Assembly (NCBI GenBank): GCA_024711295.1
Contig: JANJTB010000039.1
Coordinates: 134,319 to 198,318 of the forward strand
Source: a bacterium
GTDB lineage: Bacteria; Bacteroidota; Ignavibacteria; Kapaibacteriales; UBA2268
Length of the DNA: 64,000 bases
Reading direction: 5' to 3'
In this document: positions 27,175 to 35,650 of the stretch, piece after piece
Layout of the letters: each line of letters opens with the position of its first letter
Numbering within the stretch: the stretch's first letter is position 1
The notes under the pieces: model-generated
Database searches by the model: none
The model's input: the letters and a program-made list of their open reading frames with translations, nothing else
Told to the model about the DNA's origin: nothing
Translations under genes and position numbers: made by a program

Positions 27175-28620
27175 ATGTCTTATCACAGGATGTTTCTGAT
27201 CATTAGTTTAATTATAAGCACATTGATGTTGGTTCAATGCTCTGATAATTCATCGAAATTGGGCTTTTTTGTCATTGATAGTGTCTATGTAGCAAAAGGT
27301 GTTGAATACCCCGCTGATTACTGCACAATGCAGGTTTACGAAAATCCAAGAGATAAAGAATCCAAAATCATTGACCTACCTGTAATCAGAATAAGAACAA
27401 ACTCTAATGACCCGGGTGCACCTGTTTTTGTATTAAATGACGGACCAGGTTTGAGTAATTTTGAGCAAAATCTACCACTTGGACTATTAAATAATCATGA
27501 TTTGATCATTATTGGTTATAGGGGTGTTGATGGTTCTGTTAATTTAAATATTCCTACAGTTAATAATTTGATTAAGAATAAGAATTTTCTATCGGATGCG
27601 AACTTGGATTTGGCAGCGTTAGCTTTTGATAAAGGTTTATCGCATTTAAGAGATAGTTTGGAGATTGACCTGAAAATGTACAATCTTGAAAACATGGCTT
27701 ATGATTTAGAAAGTGCTCGTCAAGCGTTTATGTATCAAAAGATCAACCTTTTTACTGTTGGATTTGGTGCCAGGATTGCTCAGTTTTATTCTGCTATAGC
27801 ACCAAATTCTATATTTAGAATATTTATGGAACGACCTAAAGCTTATGGAGCTTTGGTGTTAGACCCTAAACATATTGACAATGTTATTGATTTTATAAAT
27901 TATTCATCAACTGATTACAATGGCGGTAAGGGTTTTAGAAGTTTAATTTTTGAAGCTCTTAAGAAAACTGCAAATAATTCAGATTTAGAGTTTGATTTTG
28001 ATAAGATAATTTTTCAGACCATTAATTCTACTAATAATAGTCAGGGCCCGGCTCTGGTAAACGAGGCATTTTTGTCTGCTAATCAGGGAGATTATGAAAG
28101 TTTGAAATACTTGGAAGAGACATTCGATAACTCTGATATATCTCTTAATTTTGGTGATTATGCGGTAAAAATTCTAACAAGTGAATTTGACAGGAATAAA
28201 AATTACAGAAAAGATTTTGGGTTTAGTCTTGAACCACAATTGGTCGGTTCACCTCTTGCAAAGTTTATCTGTGGTAGTCTTCAAAAGTCAAAATTGTTGA
28301 ATGATATACATGCCTTGGAGGTTTCTAACCCTGATAAATTGAATGGAGAGGTGTTTATTGTAATGTGTAATTTAGATATATATTCGCCATACGAATTAGC
28401 TGAATTTGATCTAAAAAATAAATATTACAACGCAAAAAGTATGTTGATGTCGGATTATTCTCCGCAAGATTTATATACATATAATTATTCTTCATATTCA
28501 AAGTCGGTATCTGAGTTCTTATACATAGGTGATACAAAGCTATTTGTATCATATCCTTTAGAAATTAATTTTAAACCGAACAAAACACTTAAACAAATTT
28601 CACTGGAAAGAATTCAATAA
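27175..28620 (+). CDS. Lipoprotein with degenerate alpha/beta-hydrolase fold
   Basis: 481 residues, starting 1 bp after the class D gene. Signal with lipobox LMLVQC. The sequence keeps features of tripeptidyl/prolyl aminopeptidase-type alpha/beta hydrolases: VFVLNDGPGLS (oxyanion-like), LIIIGYRGVDGS and the nucleophile-elbow region. That region reads VGFGARIAQFY: the elbow Ser is Gly (G198) and the following Gly is Arg. It therefore probably lacks peptidase activity and may be a binding protein. Position after ftsI and the beta-lactamase suggests an envelope role. The fold call is moderate. Confidence 0.72.
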   Translation: MSYHRMFLIISLIISTLMLVQCSDNSSKLGFFVIDSVYVAKGVEYPADYCTMQVYENPRDKESKIIDLPVIRIRTNSNDPGAPVFVLNDGPGLSNFEQNLPLGLLNNHDLIIIGYRGVDGSVNLNIPTVNNLIKNKNFLSDANLDLAALAFDKGLSHLRDSLEIDLKMYNLENMAYDLESARQAFMYQKINLFTVGFGARIAQFYSAIAPNSIFRIFMERPKAYGALVLDPKHIDNVIDFINYSSTDYNGGKGFRSLIFEALKKTANNSDLEFDFDKIIFQTINSTNNSQGPALVNEAFLSANQGDYESLKYLEETFDNSDISLNFGDYAVKILTSEFDRNKNYRKDFGFSLEPQLVGSPLAKFICGSLQKSKLLNDIHALEVSNPDKLNGEVFIVMCNLDIYSPYELAEFDLKNKYYNAKSMLMSDYSPQDLYTYNYSSYSKSVSEFLYIGDTKLFVSYPLEINFKPNKTLKQISLERIQ

Positions 28621-28689
28621 ATGTAACATTTTTGCAAAATTTGTTTTATTATTAAATTATAGAAATTACAATTAGGAGAATTTATATTA

Positions 28690-29544
28690 ATGCATAAGTA
28701 TTTAGTTTTATTTGTTGTATTATTCATTTTTTCATGTACTGAACAAAATTCACCCGGGAATGATGGAAGTAGCACTAATCCCGATGATTTTAAAGAGGTT
28801 ATACAAAAATATGAAAATACGGTAACAGAAAAGCCCAAAGAAGTTGTTGATAAGTTTATGTATGTTAATGGTTATCGCATGGCTTTGAATATGATGAGGG
28901 ATTCTCTTCATTTCGATATTGAGCAGTTCATTCAAGGATTTATTGATGGTATAAAAAATAAAGATACAAAAGTACCGATAGATTCTATGGACCAGGTTAT
29001 GGCTGATTTTGGCATTTACATGACTAAAAGGACAGAAGAAAGAGCCAAGCTCCAAAGCATTGAAATTTCTGTTCAGCAAGTAGTAAATCTTGCTGAAGCT
29101 GACTCTTTTTTGGTTGAAAATGCGAAAAAACCTGGTGTTGTGAGTCTTCCGAGTGGATTGCAATATAAGATTATCAAGGAAGGAACAGGCAGAATGCCAA
29201 CACCGACTGATCCTGTTTTAGTTCATATGACTTCTACTTTCCCTGATGGCACCATATTTGACGATACTCGAAAAGGTGATCCAAGAGCTATTCCAAATGA
29301 GAGAATGATTCCTGGATGGCTTGAGGGTATAACTAAAATGAAAGAGGGCTCAAGATGGATACTTTACATGCATCCAAACCTTGCATTTGGCGAGTTCGGA
29401 ATGGAAGGTAAGGTTCCACCAAACAAACTTACAATAGTAGATGTAGAGCTTATTAAAATTATGTCTCAGGCAGAAGTTGAAGAACATCTAAAGAAAAATC
29501 CGCCTAAACCTATGATTCCTGGTGGACCTGTAAAAGGAATGTAA
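28690..29544 (+). CDS. FKBP-type peptidyl-prolyl isomerase, lipoprotein
   Basis: 284 residues. Signal with lipobox (FIFSC, Cys16), an N-terminal FKBP_N-type helical domain (about 40-140: YVNGYRMALNMMRD), then the FKBP catalytic domain (about 155-265: LPSGLQYKIIKEGTG, MTSTFPDGTIFDDT, GWLEGITKMKEGSRWILYMHP, AFGEFG). Mip/FkpA-like periplasmic isomerases that assist envelope folding share this layout. A good RBS (TTAGGAGAA) precedes the ATG. It is separated by 69 bp from the gene before, so it may have its own promoter. Confidence 0.92.
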   Translation: MHKYLVLFVVLFIFSCTEQNSPGNDGSSTNPDDFKEVIQKYENTVTEKPKEVVDKFMYVNGYRMALNMMRDSLHFDIEQFIQGFIDGIKNKDTKVPIDSMDQVMADFGIYMTKRTEERAKLQSIEISVQQVVNLAEADSFLVENAKKPGVVSLPSGLQYKIIKEGTGRMPTPTDPVLVHMTSTFPDGTIFDDTRKGDPRAIPNERMIPGWLEGITKMKEGSRWILYMHPNLAFGEFGMEGKVPPNKLTIVDVELIKIMSQAEVEEHLKKNPPKPMIPGGPVKGM

Positions 29545-29563
29545 TTTATAATAAAATCTAGAT

Positions 29564-29592
29564 GAGCGAAAATTATTTGTTAATTTTCGCTC
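29564..29592 (+). terminator. Hairpin after FKBP gene
   Basis: Perfect 12-base arms (29564-29575 and 29581-29592; GAGCGAAAATTA) around loop TTTGT, followed by a T-rich run. Confidence 0.8.
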
Positions 29593-29642
29593 TCTTGTTT
29601 ACTTTTAAAGAAACTATTATTACCATCAAAAAATAAACTGAT

Positions 29643-30242
29643 ATAAAAATCTTCATAATAATACTGCTATTATTCATCCAATTCAACCTGATTTATTCCG
29701 GACAAAAAACACAAATTATCTGGAATAACAAATCAAAATCTATTACATTGTTAAACGATAACGCAACAAGTTACATTAGTATTAATGATTTATCAGATCT
29801 AATCAGTACTGGAGCTATAGTCGAAAATAATCAAATAGTTTTGGATGGAGAATCAGTCAAATTCGCTGCAGGTTCATTCTATTGTGTCTATAGAGATGGT
29901 GACAATATTAGGGTTGCTCAAATGTCTTTGCCTGCAATTACTATTAATTCTGAACTCTATATTCCATTTAATTCTCTTTTATCTGCGTTAAGTGGGATTA
30001 AGCTCATACATAATGAATTATTGGGAAAAGGTTGGTTAGTTAAGTCTAACATATTTAATAAATTAAATCATGAAAAGCCCAACCGGAATTTGAAACCATT
30101 AGATGGAAATGAAGTATCTAAAGATAATAAAAAAATGTTATCAGTAAATGACACAAATACATCAAAAAAATACCCTGTTATAATATCTGACAGTATATCC
30201 TTACCAACTAAATACATTATACCAAAGAGTTTAATTAAATAA
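29643..30242 (+). CDS. Exported copper-amine-oxidase-N-like domain protein; no normal start codon
   Basis: The frame open from 29637 encodes an obvious signal peptide (IKIFIIILLLFIQF, then YSGQ) but contains no ATG, GTG or TTG before the TTG at 29748. That TTG lies after the signal, inside the conserved domain. The likely initiator position is an ATA codon at 29643-29645, or the start is lost. The mature part (residues about 40-145) resembles the strand-rich domain (SYISINDLSDLI, LYIPFNSLLSALSG) found before amidase domains in Chlorobi/Ignavibacteria-type N-acetylmuramoyl-L-alanine amidases. No amidase domain follows. It could be a degraded gene or a short binding protein. Start is uncertain. 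Confidence 0.5.
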   Translation: MKIFIIILLLFIQFNLIYSGQKTQIIWNNKSKSITLLNDNATSYISINDLSDLISTGAIVENNQIVLDGESVKFAAGSFYCVYRDGDNIRVAQMSLPAITINSELYIPFNSLLSALSGIKLIHNELLGKGWLVKSNIFNKLNHEKPNRNLKPLDGNEVSKDNKKMLSVNDTNTSKKYPVIISDSISLPTKYIIPKSLIK

Positions 30243-30244
30243 TC

Positions 30245-31624
30245 TTATATTTTCTTTACTAATCTAGCAGCAAAAGCGCCATCCATACCTGTAATATGTG
30301 GAATAGATTTGTAAAATCCATTTGAGCAAAGTTCAGTTGGGATATATTTTTCTGCAGCATCAAGCTCAAAATCAGGATGATTGTCTAAAAACCACTTGAT
30401 ATTTTCTTCATTCTCTTCAGGTTCGATAGTGCATGTAGAATAAACTAAAACACCACCTGGCTTTAGAATTTTGGCAGCATTTTCAATGATTTTACGTTGA
30501 TGTTGGACTAATTTTGGGATATCTTCATATTCCTTTTTCCATTTAATATCAGGTTTTTTTGATATTGTTCCTAATCCGCTACAAGGTACGTCAGCAAAAA
30601 CAATGTCAGCATTTTCAGAAAACTCTGAGGTTTCGGCATCCTTGGCTACTGTTTTGATTATATTGATTTTTAGTCTTTCGGCACCATCTACAATAAATCT
30701 TAGTTTTGATTCATGTTTATCATAAGAAATAACTCTTCCTTGGTTTTTCATCATTTCAGCAAGTAAAAATGACTTACCACCAGGTGCAGCGCAAATATCT
30801 AAAACAGAATTACCTGGTTTAGGATTTGCTAATGCAACAGCTATTGATGCACTTGGATCCTGAATAGTAATTTTCCCCTGCTTAAAAATCTCACTCGAAG
30901 TTATATCATATCTTGGTGACTCTAACAATAATGTTAAATTATTATATTTACTTAAACTATATTTAATATTATGAGTGTCAAATATTTTCGAAATCTCATC
31001 TACAGAAGAATTTAGTTCAACTATTCTAACTGCAGTATAAGGTCTTCGGTTGTTGAATTCCATTAAACTTTCAGTTTCTTTTAATCCATATCTGTCAATC
31101 CATCTTTTTACCATCCATTTGGGATGTGAAAATAAAACAGCGTAAAAATAAAGTTCATCTTCAGTTTTATCAGGATATCTAATATTTTCCATATTCCTTG
31201 CAACATTACGAAGGACACCGTTTACAATTGCAGCTGTTTTTTCTCCCTGAATTCTCTTCACTACTTCTACAGATTCATAAATTGCAGCAGGTATTGGTAT
31301 TCTGTTCAAAAACATCATTTGGTATATAGCTATTCGCATTGCATTCTTAACAAGATTCAAGCATTTTTGATAATCTCCGTGATAAAATCCTGTTAGTATC
31401 CAGTCAATCTTGCCACGCCAACGTATTACACCATTAACCAACTCGGTCAGTAAGGCTCTGTCCTGGTGAATAAGATGCTCATGTTTTAGCTCATGGCTCA
31501 AGAGTTTGTCAATGTATGAGTCACTTCTGTCGTATCTGTTCAAAATCTTTACAGCTAACTGTCTTACTGATGGTGAATAATTAGTGTTTTTTTCAATTTC
31601 AGAGAAATCTGATGTGTTTTCCAT
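30245..31624 (-). CDS. rsmB: 16S rRNA (cytosine-967-C5)-methyltransferase
   Basis: 459 residues. The N-terminal NusB-like domain (about 15-160: ILNRYDRSDSYIDKLL, NRIPIPAAIYESVEVVKR) is followed by a Rossmann methyltransferase domain. SAM motif VLDICAAPGGKSFLLAEM (near residues 270-290). The two catalytic-cysteine motifs VPCSGLGTISKKPDIKW and YSTCTIEPEEN are present. It converges tightly with the gene ending at 30242 and is divergent from the barrel protein at 31682. Confidence 0.95.
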   Translation of the reverse strand: MENTSDFSEIEKNTNYSPSVRQLAVKILNRYDRSDSYIDKLLSHELKHEHLIHQDRALLTELVNGVIRWRGKIDWILTGFYHGDYQKCLNLVKNAMRIAIYQMMFLNRIPIPAAIYESVEVVKRIQGEKTAAIVNGVLRNVARNMENIRYPDKTEDELYFYAVLFSHPKWMVKRWIDRYGLKETESLMEFNNRRPYTAVRIVELNSSVDEISKIFDTHNIKYSLSKYNNLTLLLESPRYDITSSEIFKQGKITIQDPSASIAVALANPKPGNSVLDICAAPGGKSFLLAEMMKNQGRVISYDKHESKLRFIVDGAERLKINIIKTVAKDAETSEFSENADIVFADVPCSGLGTISKKPDIKWKKEYEDIPKLVQHQRKIIENAAKILKPGGVLVYSTCTIEPEENEENIKWFLDNHPDFELDAAEKYIPTELCSNGFYKSIPHITGMDGAFAARLVKKI

Positions 31625-31681
31625 AATAAATAATGCAATTAATAGTTATTACTTTTTTAAACTTGTATTACGTGAATTATA

Positions 31682-32479
31682 ATGCGTCTATTGTATATTA
31701 TTATTGTCAACATGATTTTATTTCAGATTACGGCATTGTCGCAATATGTACATACGCCACTTATACCCGCCAAGGACAAAATTCCCGGTTGGAATGGTTT
31801 TATGATCGGATTAGGACAAAATTTCCAATCAGGTGAATATTATGTTGACTGCGAAGATTGTATTTTCGATGGTGGTGTCGGAACAGGTTTTACTTTAGGT
31901 GCAAGTTACGACCGTAAAGCAACTGATTGGCTTAAGTATGGAATTGCAGTTATGTATGACTATTCTGGAATACAAAATGCCTTTTCAGAAACTGAGCAAA
32001 TTCAATTTGAGCTCGAAAACAGCGGTATAAAAGAGAATATATATATAAACTTCCGGCATACAGCCCAAAGCGATTTTCATTTTATTAATTTTATGCCTTA
32101 TCTGAAATTTGAACCTTGGAATTTCTTTTTCTTCAGAATGGGTTTTGGTGGTGCATTGCTTTTAGATTCAAGAATCGTTCATGAGAAAGAGCTTATGCAA
32201 CGAACTGTACAGCTAAGCAATGGCGCGATTGTAACAGTGAGGATACCAAACTCAAATTCTGATAAAGTTACAATCCAGGATAGTCAAGTACAAGAAGTAA
32301 GTAATTTTAATTTGTATTTAATGCCTGCTTCTGGTTTCAAAATTGATTTTAGTGAAACAACATATCTGATGACTTATTTACAGTATAGTTTACCATTGAA
32401 TAACATTTCCGAATTTGGAAAAGATTATAAGATTAATCAATGGAGAATATTCCTTGAATTAGGCTTCAAAGTACATTAA
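31682..32479 (+). CDS. Outer membrane beta-barrel-like protein
   Basis: 265 residues with a signal peptide ending near ALSQ (residues 1-20). The rest has alternating hydrophobic residues, glycine turns and aromatic strand ends (FILIGLGQNF-like stretches, MTYLQYSLPLNN, IFLELGFKVH with the terminal aromatic/hydrophobic strand). This is the pattern of a small Bacteroidota beta-barrel. No family is recognised. The ATG has no clear ribosome-binding site. Confidence 0.65.
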   Translation: MRLLYIIIVNMILFQITALSQYVHTPLIPAKDKIPGWNGFMIGLGQNFQSGEYYVDCEDCIFDGGVGTGFTLGASYDRKATDWLKYGIAVMYDYSGIQNAFSETEQIQFELENSGIKENIYINFRHTAQSDFHFINFMPYLKFEPWNFFFFRMGFGGALLLDSRIVHEKELMQRTVQLSNGAIVTVRIPNSNSDKVTIQDSQVQEVSNFNLYLMPASGFKIDFSETTYLMTYLQYSLPLNNISEFGKDYKINQWRIFLELGFKVH

Positions 32480-32857
32480 AATGTCTTACAAAAATTTTAA
32501 AATAATAATTTAATCATAATGTATCGACGTTGATTGTCAACAATTCAGCCTTTTAGCATACTTGACACTAAAAAAAATAAATAAAATAAACTTTTTAAGA
32601 CAAAAACTTTTTGAAGTTTGATTACTTTTAGCTAAATTAAATCTTTAATCAATTACAAGATAAAAAAAGTTTTTTAACATATAATTAACAAAATAAATTA
32701 AGATTAATTATTATTAATTTAGGTTAAGTATTCTTTTTTTTAAATTATATATATAAAAAGATTTAAGTTCAAATTGATAATTTCAATAAAGAATTTAATT
32801 GATGTAAAAAAAATTAATTTAGTATAAAATTTATTTATTTTTAACAGGTAGGAGCTT
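32480..32857. other. Long AT-rich non-coding region
   Basis: 378 bases, very AT-rich, no credible ORF or RNA gene seen. It contains an inverted repeat GTTGA-TTG-TCAAC at 32529-32541 and a TTGACA at 32562-32567, and ends in GGTAGGAG just before the next ATG. It is probably the upstream control region of the PD40-OmpA gene. The motifs are short and could be chance. Confidence 0.4.
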
Positions 32858-35515
32858 ATGCAAAGACTAATTACTATCACTTTTGCTCTTATAATTGGGG
32901 TGATGTTATATGGACAACATCTATTGACTCAAACACCTCAATCAAAGAAAACACCGCAAATTAATGCTGCCCCGGGAGCATTTTATCTTATGAGTGCAGA
33001 GATTATAGCACAAGAAGGAGATAAAGGAATTCTTGGTAAAGCCAATAGAATCAGAATTATAAATCTCGGTCCTGTTGTTAACTCTGCCGGTGTAGACTAC
33101 GCTCCAACAGTGAGTGCTGATGGTAAAACATTATTTTATGTGTCTGATAGACAAGGTAGTAGAATTTTAGATGGTAAGCCATCACATGATTTTTGGGCTG
33201 CTAAGAAAAATGACAGACTTGATACAATTTTCTTTACCCCATATAACATTGATACTGTTACCGGTCTGAATTACTTGAATGTAAACACCGAGTTTAATGA
33301 AGGTGCAGCATCTATAAGTGCTGATAGGCAAACTCTCTATTTTACAGCCTGCAGCCGTCCTGATGGTTTGGGTATGTGCGACATTTATAAGTCAACAATT
33401 GACGGCGATAAATGGGGAAGACCGGTTAACTTAGGCAAGAATGTAAACTCTGAGAACTGGGACTCACAACCCTCAATTTCACCTGACCAAAAAAGACTTT
33501 ATTTTATTTCAACCCGTAAAGGTCCTAATAGCGACGGTAAACCTGTTACAAAAAACATGGATATGTGGTATTGCGATTGGGATGATGATGCTGAAGAATG
33601 GAAACCTGCTCAAAACCTCGAAGAATTAAATACTGACGGATGGGAATATACTCCATTTATTGCAGCCGACAACCAAACCTTGTTCTTTGCCTCTAATAGT
33701 CATTCTCCAAATTTAGGTGGTTTAGATTTTTACTTCTCCAGATTTGATGCTTCAACCGGAAAGTGGTCAAAACCTGAAAATCTAGGAGCACCAATAAATA
33801 CTAAAGCTGATGAGTCATTTATTACATTACCTGCGTCAGGTGATATTATATATTTCTCCTCAAAGAGAACTGACTTATCTGGTTATCAGGGTCATTATGA
33901 CGTGTTTATGGCTTTTGTTCCATCATTCTTTAGAGCTGTAAACGTTTTAACAACTGTTATTGACGAATGTTCACAAGAGTTTATTCCGGCTGTTGTTACT
34001 GTTAAAAATCCTATCACAGGAAGAATTGTTAAAGATAGCATCACTACTTTCAAACCAAAATTTGAGGTTATAGTATCTAATAATGATTACGGTAATCCAA
34101 AAGACTCACTTAAATATGTTGATTTGGAAATTACTGCTTCACATCCAAAGTATGGAAGTAAAACTGTAACTCAAAGAGTCGAAAAGCCAAGTATGACAGA
34201 AAATCCTGATGAAGTTGAAAAATTTGCGAACGAAATCAATATTACTATTACATTAGGTCAACGTCCAACTTTAGCATCTGATATTGCAGAAGCCGAATAC
34301 ATTACACAGCAAAAAGTTTCAAAACCACAACTCGCTACATGGAGAGGCTTGGTAATGAAAGAAACAAAAACATGGAACTTGTATCCATTATTGAATTATG
34401 TATTTTTCGATCAATGTTCTGATGTTATTCCTGAACGCTATATTTTATTTGATTCACCAGACCAAACAGAGATGTTTACTGATACAACAATTCTCGGCGG
34501 TACACTCGACAAATACTATCACTTATTAAATATCTACGGTTACAGATTAAGAAACAATCCTTCAGTAAAAATTACTATCGTCGGTACAAATGATGGTCTT
34601 ACTACTTGCGAAAAAAATAACATGAAGCTTTCTGAATCAAGAGCCAAGAAAATTTACGATTATTTATTGAATATCTGGAAAATTGATGCTTCAAGAATGA
34701 AACTCGAGCATGTTGGTATGCCTAAATTACCTACAAGTACCAGAGTTGACTCTATTGGTGTTCACGAAAATCGCAGAGTTGAAATTCTATGTGATAATTG
34801 GGAAGTTGTAAAACCTGTATTTGATATCGGTTCTGTAACTGAGCCTCAACCACGTAATATGAATTTTGTAATGAAAAACGGTATTGAGGATGCATTAGTT
34901 GCTAAGAGAAGAGTAGAAATTACTAAAGCCGGTAAGCCATGGAGAACTCTTACAGAAGTTGGAAAGCTTGATGAAAAAGTTCAGTGGAATTGGCAAAATA
35001 CCGGTAGAGAATATCCTACTGACGAAATTCAATATACTGCTCAATTGGTAATCACTACTCAATCAGGTGCTGAATGTAAGTCTGATCCTATCAATATTCC
35101 AATTTTGCAGGTTACTCAATCAAGATTAAGAACTGAAGGTACAATGGATACTACTAGAGAAATCTATAACCTCATTCTTTTCCCATTTGATAAATATGAT
35201 GCAGGTCCGGTAAATGAAAGAATCATGAGAGACTACGTATATTCACGTTGTAAACCATCATCAAAGATTGAAGTAATAGGTCATACCGACATCGTGGGTA
35301 TGTACGACCATAACATGAAGCTTTCAACAAACAGATCTAACTCTGTTAAGAACGGTATCAACAAGGAAACAAGCGGTAAATATAATCAACTAAACAGTAA
35401 AGGTGTTGGCGAAGAAGACCCACTTTATACTAATGATTTTCCTGAAGGCAGATTTTACAATCGTACAGTTCAAGTAATTGTAAGAACTCCGCTTAGCGAA
35501 TACGAAGGTCAATAA
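32858..35515 (+). CDS. PD40 beta-propeller plus OmpA-like envelope protein (PorE-like)
   Basis: 885 residues. Signal peptide (1-25), then PD40/WD40-like repeats about 80-370 (ADGKTLFYVSDRQGSR, ADRQTLYFTACS, PDQKRLYFISTRKGPN, ADNQTLFFASNSHSP, SGDIIYFSSKRTDLSG). A middle region about 370-480 fits a carboxypeptidase-regulatory-like domain. Two OmpA-like peptidoglycan-binding segments follow, about 545-645 and 765-880 (IEVIGHTDIVGMYDHNMKLS; NRTVQVIV). PorE of the T9SS has PD40, CRD and OmpA domains and anchors the machine to peptidoglycan, so this may be a homologue. The first OmpA-like segment is weaker. RBS GGTAGGAG. Confidence 0.82.
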   Translation: MQRLITITFALIIGVMLYGQHLLTQTPQSKKTPQINAAPGAFYLMSAEIIAQEGDKGILGKANRIRIINLGPVVNSAGVDYAPTVSADGKTLFYVSDRQGSRILDGKPSHDFWAAKKNDRLDTIFFTPYNIDTVTGLNYLNVNTEFNEGAASISADRQTLYFTACSRPDGLGMCDIYKSTIDGDKWGRPVNLGKNVNSENWDSQPSISPDQKRLYFISTRKGPNSDGKPVTKNMDMWYCDWDDDAEEWKPAQNLEELNTDGWEYTPFIAADNQTLFFASNSHSPNLGGLDFYFSRFDASTGKWSKPENLGAPINTKADESFITLPASGDIIYFSSKRTDLSGYQGHYDVFMAFVPSFFRAVNVLTTVIDECSQEFIPAVVTVKNPITGRIVKDSITTFKPKFEVIVSNNDYGNPKDSLKYVDLEITASHPKYGSKTVTQRVEKPSMTENPDEVEKFANEINITITLGQRPTLASDIAEAEYITQQKVSKPQLATWRGLVMKETKTWNLYPLLNYVFFDQCSDVIPERYILFDSPDQTEMFTDTTILGGTLDKYYHLLNIYGYRLRNNPSVKITIVGTNDGLTTCEKNNMKLSESRAKKIYDYLLNIWKIDASRMKLEHVGMPKLPTSTRVDSIGVHENRRVEILCDNWEVVKPVFDIGSVTEPQPRNMNFVMKNGIEDALVAKRRVEITKAGKPWRTLTEVGKLDEKVQWNWQNTGREYPTDEIQYTAQLVITTQSGAECKSDPINIPILQVTQSRLRTEGTMDTTREIYNLILFPFDKYDAGPVNERIMRDYVYSRCKPSSKIEVIGHTDIVGMYDHNMKLSTNRSNSVKNGINKETSGKYNQLNSKGVGEEDPLYTNDFPEGRFYNRTVQVIVRTPLSEYEGQ

Positions 35516-35542
35516 AATATTAATTTTTTATTATTGAAATTC

Positions 35543-35580
35543 AATGGCTGTGTCAAATAAGATACAGCCATTTTTTTTGA
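35543..35580 (+). terminator. Intrinsic terminator after PD40-OmpA gene
   Basis: Twelve-base arms (35543-35554 and 35561-35572, one G-U pair; core GGCTGT/ACAGCC) around loop AAATAA, then eight T residues. Confidence 0.9.
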
Positions 35581-35650
35581 CAATAGCAATTATGTGACAA
35601 AAATATCTTATTTTTGAACTGATTTATTTAAATGAAGTGAAAAAATCATA

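Noticed and set aside
32529-32541. GTTGA-TTG-TCAAC as a definite operator
   Set aside because: Only 5-bp arms; too short to claim without conservation.
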